The notes below the pieces were generated by a model, which worked only from the letters and a program-made list of their open reading frames with translations, did not search any database and was not told the origin of the DNA. Shown piece by piece: positions 13,306 through 25,972 of a stretch of DNA of 64,000 nucleotides. The stretch comes from Lichenostomus cassidix (lineage: Eukaryota > Chordata > Aves > Passeriformes > Meliphagidae): positions 4,223,522-4,287,521 of the forward strand of contig CM039211.1 of the NCBI GenBank assembly GCA_008360975.2, written 5' to 3'. A program made the position numbers and the translations under genes. The number at the start of each line of letters is the position of its first letter. Within the stretch, counting starts at the first letter, position 1.

Positions 13306-14030
13306 AATCACAGAATCCCAGGATATGTGGGGCTGGAAGGGACCTCTGGAGCTCCTGCAGCCCAAGGGTCCCTGGAGCAGTGACCCAGCAAGGTGTCCAG
13401 CTGGGTTGGCATGTCTCCAGACAGGGACACTCCAGCCCTCCCTGGGCAGCTGTTCCAGGGCTCTGCCCCTCCATGGAAAGCTCTTCCTGCTGCTGGGCTG
13501 GAATTGCTGTGCTTTATTTTCTGGCCATGGCTGCTCATGCTGTCCCTGGCACCTCTGAACAGTCTGCCCCATGCTCTGCACCCTTGGAGATGTTGGTATG
13601 GATGGATGGATCCCCTCAGCCTTCCCTTCTGCAGCCTGCCCAGCCCAGCTCTGTGCTCAGCACACAGATGCTGCACAGCCCAGATCCTCTCTGGGCTCCC
13701 CTGGATCCTCTCCAGCAGCTCCTGGTGTCTCCTGGCTGAGGAGCTCAGGGCAGATGTGCCAGATGTGCCTCCTGGGCAGGCAGATGGGCAGAGGGACAGA
13801 GGGGCAGAGGGGCAGAGGGACAGAGGGACAGCATCCCTCCTATCCTGCTGCCACACTCTGCCCCATCACTCCAGGGTCCCCCTGGCCCTGCTGGCCCTGC
13901 TGGACACTCTATCAGCTCAGGGTCACCTTGTCCAACAGGTACCCCCAGGTCCTTCCCCCAGAGCTGCCCCAGCATGTTGCCCAGCCTGGGCTGCACTGAG
14001 GGCTTTTCCCAGCACCTGCTGCTTCACTCT
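13306..14030 (-). mobile_element. CR1 LINE, longest fragment in window (minus strand)
   Basis: A GC-rich block that starts on the plus strand with 'aatcacagaatcccaggat' and continues through 'ggtgtccagctgggttggca', 'ctgggcagctgttccagggc', 'ggtacccccaggtccttccc' and 'ttgcccagcctgggctgc'. All are CR1 motifs on the minus strand. It is about 720 bp and carries a small internal 8-bp tandem repeat. The long open frames across it, including one of 334 codons on the plus strand, are artefacts of its GC content. The first 145 bp are nearly identical to the CR1 at 62655-62835. Confidence 0.9.
13789..13831. repeat. 8-bp tandem repeat (CAGAGGGA/G) inside a CR1
   Basis: Five head-to-tail copies of cagaggg(a/g) plus a partial copy, embedded in the CR1 at 13306-14030. 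This repeat is absent from the related copy at 62655, which does not extend that far. Confidence 0.85.
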
Positions 14031-17000
14031 GGTAAGCCTGAAGGGAAAAAAAAGCAAATACTGTGTGCTTTGTGAAATATGTTCCCTGCTGGATCAGCTG
14101 CCTACCTTGCAGAGCATTGTCCTCTCCACATGGATCCTGCTGGGCAGGTGGAAAGGGTGGGATTTACCCCTTGAAAAGAGATTTCACAGAGCAGATTTTG
14201 AGTTCAAACATCCACACAGGTTTGAGCTGCTGTTGGCAACCAGGTGGAGGGAAAGCAGTGACAGAAAATCTGCAGTTGTGGAGAGAGCAATCTACATAGG
14301 CAGAGATGACAGCTGTCTTTTATCCCTCTGTTCTATCAAATTACTGATCAACCTGGTGGAGTTACCCATGTTCACCTCATTAATAGCATTTTCCTAATAA
14401 GAAGTGAAATGAAGCCTTTTGCCTTCATAAAGCCTCTAGAAAGATATATTAGAAAGTGGGCTTTTAAATTTTGTAAGACACATCAGGAGCCTGGGACATC
14501 ACATTTCTGAATTTTTCCACAAGGAGAAGGAGGGTCTTTCAGGAATGTGTCCCATCTTCAGTTTTGTCCTGCTTCAGCTGCTGATAAGACATTGTGGGAT
14601 TTCATCTATTTTTACTTTAACACTCCTCCAAGTTCATACCCACGGCTCTCCTGTGTCCCTGGAACATGCAGCAGTCAGGGAACAGACTCATGTTCCCACA
14701 CTCCTCAGGCTGAAATTCCTAATAATGGCCATTAATGCTTTGTTTTCTTAAGATCATGCTGGAATTCCACAGCCACCCTTTGGGCTCAATTAATATTTTC
14801 TGCACTTGGAATCAGCAGCTCTGGCTGCTAGACATGAACCCTGTCATCAGAACAACTTCAGATGCAAGAAACAATGGGTGGAGACTGTTCCCTCCTGTCC
14901 TCAACAATGCAGCAGCCAGAAGAAATAAGCCACCCTGGGCTTAGGGAATAAGAGCTGCTGCTGTGCAGGAAGAGAACAAGACAAGTGAAAGTGGTTTAAA
15001 TGGGACTTGTGTTAAATGGGATCCTGATATTTGAGGTTATGGGGCTGCACTGGTTTTCTCTTGACAGATGAAGTTGTATGTGAACACATATCAGCTTCTA
15101 GATATTCCACATAATTATATTCCATAAAATGCAGTTACATTCTGGCACCAGCCATGTGTGAATGCTGCTCTTCTTTAGTTATTTGTGTTACTGACTGATT
15201 TTTAGGAAAAGAACAAAAGGAGGGGGAGAGGTATTCAAAGAGAGGATTGCAGCAAGTAGAAGTAACTTATTTTAATTCTTTACCTGCACTTCTGGGTGCT
15301 TGTACTGCACAGAATTCACCTGAATCCTCTCATGGATCCTGATTCTCCAAACTGCATTTTTCTTTCCCTCTAATCACCTTCCCCAGCCCCTCTGAGAGTC
15401 AACCACTGTCTTTGCAACATGACAAACTCAAACAAATAAATGATGGCCACCAGAGACCCAATGTCACTGCTCTCCCTTAGCAGCTGTGCTGGAGTCCCAG
15501 GGTGAGGAAAGAGCTCACCTTCCAGTCAGGAGAAGGAAAAGAAATCCCTCCCTCCCCTCAAACCTGCCTTTGGAGCACAGCTACCAAAAATAGTCTCTGT
15601 GACTCCTAAACTTCAGCAGACACAACAAAAGAAGGGGAAACAGTTATTGTTGCTAGTAGGGAGGGGAAATAAAAGTCACTCACTGCTCTTCATTTTTACT
15701 TTTTTTTTTTTTTTCATTTTTATTTCACTAACAAATGGACAAAAGGAACATCTGCTTGGAGATGGAGCATCTTTAAGTACTGCTTCTTGCTCAGGAATTT
15801 AGCTAAAATTTTCTTGTTCCTGCTCTGTTTTCTCAGGGAGATGCAAGTCTAAATCCCATAGCCTTCCCTGATACTCTTCCTTACAAGAAGATATAATAAT
15901 TTATAACTGATCAGATACAAGAACCCTGAGCTTTTTCTCGTCTAATAGAATGAAATTTTGGGGTGTTTTATTCTTCTTTATTCTGGGAGAAAAGGTTGAA
16001 TTTCACAATCCTCAAAAAGAAGCTGCAAAAAAAACTCCAGATGAGTAAAAGCATATGTATTTTTCACCACTCTTTTAACTTCAACCATACTTTCCCTGCT
16101 ACATTTTCAAACTAAAACAATGACTGAATGCAATGTCTCATCAATATTAATTTTTTCTCCCCCTGAAAACATTACAGGCAGTGGGATTCATCCAAGCTGA
16201 ACTACTCCCAAAAGAAAATCTCAGTTTCCATGTATTAAATGATGCTTCCTGAATCCACCACTGCTTTATTGCTGTAGACAACACTCCACACCCTTCTTGT
16301 CATCACAAACCAAGAACCAGGGCAGGCTCTTCCCCATCCCAGCCCTGCTGCAGCATTTGTGAAGCATCCGCAGGGAGAGGAGGCAGGAAGAGTGAGCACA
16401 GCTCTCAAGAAAATTTGTGTTCCCCTCTCCTCACCCACCGTGTGCATCCCAAATCTCAATTCCCCTGTTGGAGCCACAGGATTGGCTTCTTTGATTTCTT
16501 GCTTGTGCCACCCTCTCTGGAGCAGGGATGCTGAGCAAGACACAGCCAGGATCAGAGTGGCTGGAGAAAAACCTGAGATTCTTAAGCAGAGTGAGGAGTG
16601 ACTTCTGCAATCACACAGACTCCAAGAAAGTGTTAATTGCAGTAAATCCTAAACCACTTGAACAGATGAGGAATGTTCATCGCAGTCTAAGAAGAGCAGA
16701 TTTGACGGGTAGAGTACAACACATAAGCAAAGACTTCATCTCTCCTTATTTTGATAATACACTCACTGTTGGTGATGGAGCTCCCATCACTTCCCATTGG
16801 GAATGTCAAAAGCCATGCTCTGGAGAGGAACACTCCAGTTAGAGCTGGAAATTTCCCTTCAGAAAATTGTTAGTTCCATGAGATCAGTGAGCTCTCTTAG
16901 AACATTTGGGTTTCATCACATTCTTTGAAGGCAAGCAGCTGCCTGGTTCTGGGCCAGTTTGCCCTCTGGGCCAGCAGCCCACCCTACACACAGCCAGGGT

Positions 17001-18042
17001 TTCAGGGCTTCTCCACTCTGCTCACAGACACCCTAAATCCCCTGTTTCACAGCAAAAACCATCCAGGTACCTGTGGCCAGGGCTGAGGGGCCTTGTGCAG
17101 CATCAATGTTGTTTCGAAAACAGGTGGAAGGAAATGTTCCATCCACGAGAAGTTGTAAAGGTTTATGGTTTATAGAGCTCTTTTTGGTTTTTTCTTTTTA
17201 AATTTCCCACAGACCAGACATGTTAAATGCCATCTGACTCTGTACCACAAAATGCAGCCATCACTGGGTTTGGGTTGGGAGATATAAATACAATAAATTT
17301 ATTGGAGGCAATTGGCATCACATTTATAAAAGACTCCAAGTGTCCTGTAAAATGCAGGAGAGAAATACACATGGACCTGTAAAGCCAAACTCTGACTGAA
17401 CTTATTAATTAATACACACCAAGTGAGCAAAGATGATACTAAAAAAAAATGAAAGAAAGAAATAATTACTCAGAGTAGTTAATGTAATTAATGTCAGAGA
17501 GAGAGAATGATCTTGGTCAAAGAATAGGAGTGAATTATTAGCAACATAAAAGTCATGCAGGAAAATGTCTTGGCTGAGCCTGTGGTTTTTTGAGCTGTGC
17601 TTCAGGCCCTTCAAAGAGGAATCCCACGAGTGCTGAGCAAAGGCTGTAATGAAATCTGAGCAAGTGGAAACCTTCTGTCAGAGTCTAGAGTAGCTCAAAT
17701 GTAAAAGGACACAGAAATACACATATTTCCCTTGTCTTCCAGCTGCAGTAGTCACTGGGCAGTAAATGATGGCGTAATTAGCAAAAAGTAAATGGGGTTC
17801 AGCACGAGAAAGTAACTGCCACTTCAGCTAAGGCAGTCAGTAAATTATCCACATGCTGGGAGATGGAGCAGCAATCAGGGCTCCTGCATGACCTGAAGAG
17901 CATCAGGGAAGCCTTCTGCCCCCGCAGCTCACACTCAGGGATCTCTGTCATATTTGCTGCTTTTCTGCTTTAAGAGAATAGAAAGCATCAGGGAAAAAAG
18001 GAGAAATCTGCAGCTTTCATCCTACCAGGTTTTTAAATAGAG
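14031..18042. other. Intergenic, no gene supported
   Basis: Unique sequence with a T17 run at about 15700. No recognised repeat, RNA gene or convincing coding region. Confidence 0.55.
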
Positions 18043-18085
18043 CCACAGAATCATTATGGTTGGAAAGATCAAATATGGAAAGGTG
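18043..18085 (-). mobile_element. Very short CR1 LINE 3' remnant (minus strand)
   Basis: 'ccacagaatcattatggttg' followed by gaaagatcaaatatgg matches the complement of the CR1 3' end over about 40 bases, then stops. Confidence 0.65.
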
Positions 18086-19453
18086 AGAGAAAGCTTCGTA
18101 ACAGAAAGTTCCCATTGCCATGAAAAACCATGAACAAGGAGTGCTGCTGGGAAATTCAGGATGTTGCTAACAGATCCTCCCAACCTACAAACCCTCCTGC
18201 AAGCTGCAAGGACCAGCAGGATTACAATTACAGAAAAACAGGGCTAACAGTCTCATCTTCTGAAGGACTAAGGCCAAGGAAAGTGAGAATAACTCTTATC
18301 CTGTTAAAGGATAATTGAAGACACAATCAGATGCAGCTGCATTGTGCTATAGAAATCACACACAACCACCACCACAACTCTAGATTTGTGCTGAGTTATT
18401 AAGATAGGTTAAAGGCATCCAAAAGAGGCATTCCTCTGTAAAAGTACTTGAGTTGAGTGCCTCCAAAGAGGCATCTCAAGGAAAGAAACCCCTGGGCACT
18501 CATATCCTCACAATCCAGTTTCTCCCCTCCTTCCATGATGGTTTGGGCCAGAGGTGATATTGGGTCTGGGGTCTTCCCATCCTTCCAATTTCTTTGTTTG
18601 GGTGGTTTATTCTTTTAGGTGGTGTATTCTTTTATCTCCCAGGTGGCAGCTTCTGTTAATGAGTGTGGCTTCCTTATCCTCTGGCTTTAGCAGCTCTGGG
18701 GCATTTTATTGACTGAGGAAAAATTCATCATAACTGGGTGGAAGTTCAGTGCCTGCAGCCCGAGGCTTGGGCAAAGTTAGCTACTGCTGGTGAGAAAGTT
18801 ATGCCCAACAAGTTCCATGTAAGTGTTCAAAATGTTGTCTAGAAGTGCAAAACAAGTCCTACCTAAGCAGTGCACCAAATCACAAACAACTGAATAAAAC
18901 ATCAACAGAACAAATCACCTCAAATCTGAGGCCACAAGAAAGGCAGAGAGCAGAAATGGCTGTGTTGAAAAGAAAGCCTGTGAATTAATCATGTAAGAGT
19001 ACTAAAACATTATTAGTTTTGAACACTGAAGGTGAAAGAACATTTGTTCACCAAAGGTCATTCTCCCAGCTCAGGGGGGAATTTTAAAGAACACATGTTG
19101 GAAAATTTGCCTCAGTATTCATGTTATTTCACCCCTGGGCATTGTTTGCAGTGTAAAGAAATTAGTCTGGTAGCCAATGAGCATCCTGGTGTTGAAACCC
19201 TCCAGGAAAAGTCAGCATCACTTAAAGTAACAATACCTCACTGCTGGTTCTCACAAGTATTTACTCCTTATTAAAAAAAATAAAACTATCCCAGGCTGGA
19301 GACTGAACAAGCCAGGCTGATATAAAAACTACAGATCCTCTGCCAGCAGAAGAAAGGGAACTTCAACTGTGACTCTCAAAGCCATCACCTTTGGAAGGAG
19401 GAGAAAATTAATGACAGCGTTGTGTTAATGGGTGGAGAACAGTGTGATATCAC

Positions 19454-19484
19454 TGTGAAATCATAGCCCAGCTATGATTTCACA
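19454..19484. repeat. Perfect inverted repeat, 14-bp arms, 3-base loop
   Basis: The left arm tgtgaaatcatagc (19454-19467) and the right arm gctatgatttcaca (19471-19484) are exact reverse complements around CCA. It could form a cruciform or an RNA hairpin. It is too short for a miRNA precursor on its own, and no flanking transposon ends are seen. Confidence 0.95.
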
Positions 19485-20544
19485 AGGATTTCTGTGGAGG
19501 AAACAGAGTCAGAGTGACAAAGGACATGGTGAAACAGCTAAGGAGAAAGTCTGACTGCAGTCCAACTGCATTTCACTATTTCCCTGTCAGTTTCAAAGGA
19601 AAGTCAACATAAAGTAGCTTTTCCTCATTTAGTTTTATTTAACAGGAGCAATAGTAATCTCCTTGGAATTTGGTGCCTCTCCAATGTTTATCACACCATT
19701 TATCATCCAGATTTCCAGCTTGCAGATATGTATAATATGAAGCACAACTGTTAAATCATGTTACTCTTCTGGCAAGAGGTACCATTTATCCTACATGAAA
19801 GGAGTCCAGAGGCTGATTTATTCAAATGGCTACATTAGTTACTTAATCTGACCGAAAAGGAAACAAAAAAAAAGCTTTAAACTCTGACGAGGCACACTGC
19901 ATGAATGTTTCTAATGCAAATAGATACTGAAAGTTATTTTCAAAACTAATATACTGTACCACTGTGGAGCATGTTTTTTCCAACTGTACACTCAATATAC
20001 TTGGGGCTTTTGCCACTCTACTTTTATGAAGCATCCTTTACCATCCCAAACAGGCAGTTTCTAGCTCCCCTTTTGCAGAGCCAGAATTTTTTGGAAAAAT
20101 TCTCCCAAGGATCCACTAGAATAATGCACACTGAGAGCCTGGCTGGTCCATGCTCAGTTTTGCACACTTCCAGTTCCTGGAAGATGCCTTGAAGATTTCC
20201 CTGAAGAAGTTGGATGCACATGCTGTGTATACTTTATTATATCCAAATTACTGTGCATGCTCTATGTACATTGATATATGCAGCTACTTGCATATTTGAA
20301 CATAGCAAAAAACTTATATTGTGAAGAAATCCTGTAATGATCTCATCACAAACAGCACTGAGTGCTCAGTGCTGTGCAGCAACTCCTCTGTGCAAGGGAA
20401 CAGCATCTTCCTGCTCCCTGTGGGAAAAAAAACAGTGGCTGCAAGCACATCCTAGGTATTTTGTGGATTATTGCACTACTAATAGAAATAACACATTTTC
20501 TTCTTCACAGTGCAGCAGCCTGCCAGGTACCCTGCAGTCTTTCT

Positions 20545-20598
20545 GATAACTAGTTAAGGACTTTAATAGTTGATAATTAGGTAAGGACTTTAATAGTT
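20545..20598. repeat. 27-bp tandem duplication
   Basis: Two adjacent copies of a 27-base unit share the block 'taaggactttaatagtt' exactly, with two differences near the start of the unit. Confidence 0.95.
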
Positions 20599-20994
20599 GG
20601 ACTGCCTCAGAGCAGGACTTCCAGCACTAAATTACAAAAGAAGTCTCCAAATCTGAGCTATTTCAACTGCAGCTTCCTAAAACGTATGGTCCCTGGAAGG
20701 AGAGCAAAGATCAGGGGCTCCACATGGACCAAAGGTTTTTTTGGAGTACAGACCACATTGCATAGCCCTGCATCCTTCAGGAAGATTCTTCCTGCAAGCC
20801 AACAGCAGAAAAACACCACAAAACACCGAAATGAGGGTGTAGCTTAGCTTGTTCTGCATAAACTTCTTGTTGTACCAGCAGAAAGGTGAAGGGAAGAGGT
20901 GCAGCCATGTGGAGATGCTGAGGCTGAGGCCATGTGAAGGACAGGCTGCGATGGGTGATTGAAGATCCCTCGAAGGATGGACTCTGTTTGTGTG

Positions 20995-21260
20995 CCTCTT
21001 TCATGAAGGGGACAAGGGGAAACAGCCCCAGGCTGTGCCAGGGATGGTCCAGGTTGGACAGCAGCAGGAATTTCTCCATGGGAAGGGTGGTCAGGCCTTG
21101 GCAGGGGCTGCCCAGGGAGGTGGTGCAATAAAAAGGTGCTCAGTAAACACCTGGATGTGGCACTCAGTGCTCTGGGCTTGGTGACAGCGTGGGGATCTGC
21201 CAGAGGTTGGGCTCCTTAGCCTGGGAGGGTTTTTCCAGCCTCAGGCACTCTGTGGTTCTG
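20995..21260 (+). mobile_element. CR1 LINE 3' fragment (plus strand)
   Basis: 'ggacaaggggaaacagcccc', 'caggttggacagcagcagga', 'gggctgcccagggaggtggt' and a degenerate 'ctctgtggttctg' end identify a plus-strand CR1 with some divergence. Similarity may extend further 5' towards 20880. Confidence 0.88.
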
Positions 21261-22145
21261 TTTTCAGAGCATCTTTCACCAAAAGAAGAGCTCTGGAGCC
21301 AACAGGATGCTGAGTGTACTTGAGATTTGGATGAGTCCTCCCCGAGCTCAGGGCTACACCAGCTTCTGCTCCTCAGCCCTGTGATGTGGTAGAGGAGTTG
21401 AAAACAGCATCCAGATTTCTAGGTGACATTGGGTGCCACAGAGACACAGAGCAAAAGAGACTCCATTTTAGGAATGGCAAGAAAAAATAGCCTTTAGAAA
21501 ATACTAAGCAATAAAACTGTCAAGATGTTGGAAAACAGACCAATGCTGCAATTTCTCTCACCATACCCAGTAGCTATTATGCCTTACAGCACTTCACAGC
21601 CCAACCACAATTCCCCTATTATTATAACGAGGGGTACAGTGGGGATTACAAAAATTCAGGAACCACACAGCACCCTTTGCTGAGCAGCAGATGCGTTTTT
21701 ACTCCGGATCTACCATTTTCACTGCTGCAGTTATCAAATAGTCACCTCTGCAATAAAACACTGCGTGGTAACTGCAGCAAGCAGCTAGGGGGAAAGAATT
21801 ACACAGTCAGGAAATGGGCAATAATCACTGAGGCGGCAGAGGAACCAGATGTTAATGTGGGATTGTAAACCTGCTGAAGAAATAGCCATGCTCAGCTCTC
21901 TGATGCGAGGGCTGTCTGTGCCAGAAGGAGGGGAACAGGATACCTGCGTGGATGGGAGGCAAATAAAACATGGCTGGAGTGTAAAGTGCGTTTTTCTCTG
22001 ACACAGGTGGGGAGCAGAGCATCTGTTTTGCCATCCAGGTTTAGCCTGGGAGTTCTGAGCTTTCCCTGGGTTGGGTTTCCCAAGGCAGAGGAAGTGCTGT
22101 GAGAAAAGCTGCTCGCTGAAGTTATTCAGTGACACTTCCAGGATC
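21261..22145. other. Intergenic, nothing recognised
   Basis: Unique sequence between two CR1 fragments, with only short open frames. Confidence 0.55.
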
Positions 22146-22331
22146 TTGGAATCATCAAGGCTGGAAAAGACCTCCAAGATGGAGAAGTCCAAGCTTCACC
22201 TGAACACCCCCATGTCCACTAAACCACACAATGCTTTGGCACACATCCACTCATTTTTGAACAATTTCAGGGACAGTGGCTCCACCACTTCCCCAGGGAC
22301 TTTGTTCCAGAATCACTTGAATTTGTTCTGA
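22146..22331 (-). mobile_element. CR1 LINE 3' fragment (minus strand), diverged
   Basis: 'ttggaatcatcaaggctgga' and 'aaagacctccaagatggag' are followed by 'agtggctccaccacttcccc' and 'ttgttccagaatcacttgaa', in the order of a CR1 3' end read in reverse. This is an older-looking subfamily than the copies at 1352 or 13306. Confidence 0.88.
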
Positions 22332-23831
22332 CTTGCTTTTGCAATCATTATTTTGATATTTGAGACATAAATGGGGCGGAGAAAAAGCACAGAACAATAA
22401 TCACTCAACACTTCTTTTATGCTTTTCTGCTTTTATACTTATCCTATTATATTTGCATCCACTTATTTTCTAGACCAACTCCAAAATAAACCTTTCAGAA
22501 GTACATGTTATTAAAAGTAAACCCAAGGATGCTAGAGGCAGGGGGGAAAAAAGAAAAGCAGGGTTGCTGGAAAATCTGTAAATGGTGGCTCGGGAGTAGA
22601 AAGATGGACAAGAATAACACACTTTTAGAATAAAAAAGTGCAAAACCCATGCAAAAAACCAGAGTCTGTAAGTCCTATTCTCTGTCCTATGGATTGTTAA
22701 CCTTGGCAGCAACTGACTCACTGCACATTGGATCCCAACCAAGTAAAATAGTAATCAGGGTTTCAATCAAACCCTACATGCTAATAATGCTGCACCAAAT
22801 ACTGAGAGAGAAGTGCAAACATAATCTGTCATTGTGTAAGCTCCGTTTCTTCCCTTTTTTTCCTTTTTTTCTCTTTTTTAAGGTGAATTTAATGCTTATG
22901 AATGCTTCCAGATTTATGACCCCAGCCTGCAGTTTTCTGGCTTCTCCCCATACAGAGCAGACAAAGCTTTTAACTAATCAGTGTGTAACATCCACCAATG
23001 TGGCTGGAAATCACAGCACAACGAGCTGCCCAAAGGCCCAGAAATCAAAAAAGTCCTGTGCACACTGAAACCACTCTGCTCTTCCTGCATCACCACCTCA
23101 GGAACAGTTGGAAGAAATTGTGGTTCATAATTGGAAAAGAAATTCTGTAGCTTATGACACTTCAGAGCTGGAGCAGTTGTTGTTGAACGTATTTTCAAAA
23201 AGAAAATTAAAATTTCGTTGCTGGCATGTAGGATAAGTGCAGAATAAAGCACTGAGGTTTTCCTGCTGATTAATAACCAGAGGAAAGAACTCAGTTGAAA
23301 CCACACATGTTCACAAGATGATCCTGTCTTCGGAATTAACTTTACTCGACCAATAAAAATTTAATGTGATGTTTTGGCCCAGCCATGAAATGAGAGAGAC
23401 TCTTGATCGATGATACCATCATCTAAAATAAAGTACATCTCCAATGGCTGTACAGATCAGAAAGAAACCAGAGGCTGTGGAAAAAAAGACAAAAGAGTGG
23501 TGAATGAAACAAAAGCATCATGAAGAATAATGTTCCTTTCTGCCAAAAGAAATCCACAATCACCTTCCTTCTGCAGAGGGAACTCTGTGAGGAGCTGTAG
23601 TCCTTCACCAAAAAAAAAAAAACCAGGGCAGAGCACACAGGAGTGAAAAGGGGGTGCTATGGTTTTAAATTTTAAAAAATGGAACACAAATTCGAATTAT
23701 GCTTTTTACTGTGAGGAATGAAAAATTATCTCCAAATAATGCAACAGGAAAATGCTAATATAAATGAGAATAAACATCTGTGTAGGCACTGTAGAAGTGG
23801 ATGGGGTTTGTCCAGAGCAGGTCTGCATGGG
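22332..23831. other. Intergenic, nothing recognised
   Basis: AT-rich unique sequence with a T/C-rich patch at about 22850-22880 and an A12 run near 23610. Confidence 0.55.
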
Positions 23832-23943
23832 TGGAATCACAGAACCACAGGATGTCCTGAGCTGTGAGGAACCCACGAGGATCACTGAGTCCAACTCCTG
23901 GCCCTGCACAGGACACCCCAAAAACCACACCCTGAGCCTGATT
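23832..23943 (-). mobile_element. CR1 LINE 3' fragment (minus strand)
   Basis: 'ggaatcacagaaccacagga' and 'aggatcactgagtccaactc' match the complement of a CR1 3' end. The fragment is about 110 bp. Confidence 0.85.
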
Positions 23944-25804
23944 AGGTTGTGATGAACTTACCATGGACACTGGGGGCTGGAGGGGCTTAGAAATGTCACA
24001 GTCAAGGGACAGAGAATGCTTCAGGTACTGAAAACATGAATGGCACCACACAAGTCCTCAAGCTCCTGAAAACAGGAAGTGATGCTTCATGGCATTGCAG
24101 TGCATCTGCTGAAAATTTGAAAAATGTGTCTGTGCATGTGCTGGAACAATATGATACATTGAAGGATCCGATTTTTGAGGTATTAGATAGTTTCTGTTCT
24201 CCATATCTACTCTTTTATGCACTTTCAGCAGGAAATCAAATCACATTCACACACTGCCAGTGGTGTGGGCTGGAAATCTCTCTCCTTGTGCAGCTCCTCA
24301 GCCATATCTTGGTTTTGGAGCCACAGGTGATGCTGCCCAAGCCCTGGACATGGCTCCAGAGCCATGGCAGTGTCCACCATGGCAAACCACAGCCCTGCTG
24401 CATCTCCACCTTCCTTTGGTGCTGCTCTGAGCAACCAGGGCATGTCAGCTCATCCCTCCTCCCCAAAATTGCAGGAATTACAGTAATTGTGAAGAGCATT
24501 TCAGAAATTATCTTCCTATTGATGCAGGCCCTCTCCTGCTGTGCCTCAGAGGATGCACAATTGCTGAAGCCAGGAGGGTAAATCATCCTGGGGGAGAAAT
24601 GACAGCTCGTTCTTTGAAAGGAGAGACAGCTAGTTCCAGCACACTGCTAATCTTTGTGATTTCGTGTTACAGCTTTCATTTGAGGCAGGCTGTAAAGTAG
24701 ACATCTGAAGAATTATGGAAGAAATTATTCTTTTCATAGCTTTAGAATTTCGAAAGAATTTGCAGTGATTCTGTAAAACATTTGTTCTACAGCCTTTCAG
24801 AGACGAGGAGCCAAACCAACCTCATTACGGACAAAATTATTTAAGTGTGGCACTTAAGTGTTTAAAACTCCAAATAAAAAGTGCATGATGGTGACCTCCA
24901 AATAACCCCTGACTTAAATGCAAACCTTAGCCTCAGCTGTTTTAACAGCTCCATAACTCCAGCACAGCCAAGTTTTCCTCCTGGAGTTTCGTGATGATGT
25001 TCATTTATTCTGGGGAAACAAGCAAGACATCTACAATGACATCATAATTTTCCCAGTGCTGTGCTCTTTGGAGAGTGTCCTAGCAGCTATAGCTGGACGT
25101 AAAAAACCCAAATGAAACTCTGACATTGCTCGTTGGGGAGAAACAGACTTTGTTCTTTTTGTTTATAAGTTGTTTGTTGCATTTTCTGAGGAATAATCAC
25201 CAAATACAAAACCAGGACTGGCAAACAGCAGTGGGGAAATAGGAAGGTTCAGTGCTCCTCAGAGAAGTCTGAAAACTTACCTTGCAGCAGGCAGTTTGTC
25301 TCATCAGATATGCCACCCAGCATTTGACAAATAAATTGAGAAACAGATAAACTGGCAGATAAGTTGAAGCTGAGTCTTTCCCCTGAGTAAGTTAGTGGTC
25401 CAGTTGCTGTTTTCCTGTTCCATTAGATGTTTAATGTTGAGCATAATTATAAAACTTCTCTCTAGCTCCTTCTCCATTTATTTCAAAAAGCGTCCATCTG
25501 ACAAACCTGAAGAGCCTCCTCTAATATTTCTAATATTTTGAGATCACTGGTACTTTTTCAGGGCTCTGCATTTCCCAGCAGTGCATGGGCACAGTGCAGC
25601 TTCTCCAGCTGAGGTGTCCAAAAGAAAAATGAGGAGATTCCTCCTGCCCACTGCCTGTCCTGCATGAAATCAATGATCTCCCATTTCTTACTCAGAAAAC
25701 CCAGCTGAAAATCCTTCAGAATGCAGCAGTATTATGCTGCCACTGCCACCTGTGCTGTGCTGCCCCTAGAAATGGAGTTATGAAGCTCAGTGTATTTTTA
25801 AAAT
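23944..25804. other. Intergenic, no gene supported
   Basis: A plus-strand open frame of 181 codons lies at 24036-24581. It has no recognisable domain, no clear neighbouring exon and overlapping frames on the other strand, so I do not call it a gene. Confidence 0.5.
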
Positions 25805-25855
25805 TATTTTTAGTTTTATTTTATTTTGTTTTATTTTATTCTATTTTATTTTGTG
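25805..25855. repeat. (TTTTA)n-like simple repeat
   Basis: Degenerate TTTTA/TTTTG/TTCTA pentamers immediately before an AT-rich tandem array. Confidence 0.85.
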
Positions 25856-25860
25856 TGTGT

Positions 25861-25972
25861 GTCTATGTATATATATGTATATTCATACACACATATGTTG
25901 GTATTATATTATACATTATATGTTGGTATTATATTATACATATACACATATGTTGGTATTATATTATATAAT
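25861..25972. repeat. AT-rich tandem array, about three copies of a 23-31 bp unit
   Basis: The core 'atatgttggtattatatta' occurs three times (starting near 25893, 25917 and 25948) separated by TACATA-type spacers of slightly different length. It grew next to the TTTTA and TG-rich simple repeats. Confidence 0.88.

Larger units (their letters stand above)
18086..20994. other. Intergenic with a hairpin and a small duplication
   Basis: No gene is seen. It contains a perfect inverted repeat at 19454-19484 and a 27-bp duplication at 20545-20598, listed separately. Confidence 0.55.

Noticed and set aside
13393..14397. Plus-strand open frame of 334 codons, the longest in the window
   Set aside because: It mostly runs antisense through the GC-rich CR1 at 13306-14030, has low-complexity Ser/Pro/Leu content and no domain. 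Open frames exist on both strands here, as expected from composition.
24036..24581. Plus-strand open frame of 181 codons outside repeats
   Set aside because: No recognisable domain, no start context or neighbouring exon, and overlapping frames on the other strand. Chance length in GC-moderate DNA is the simpler reading.
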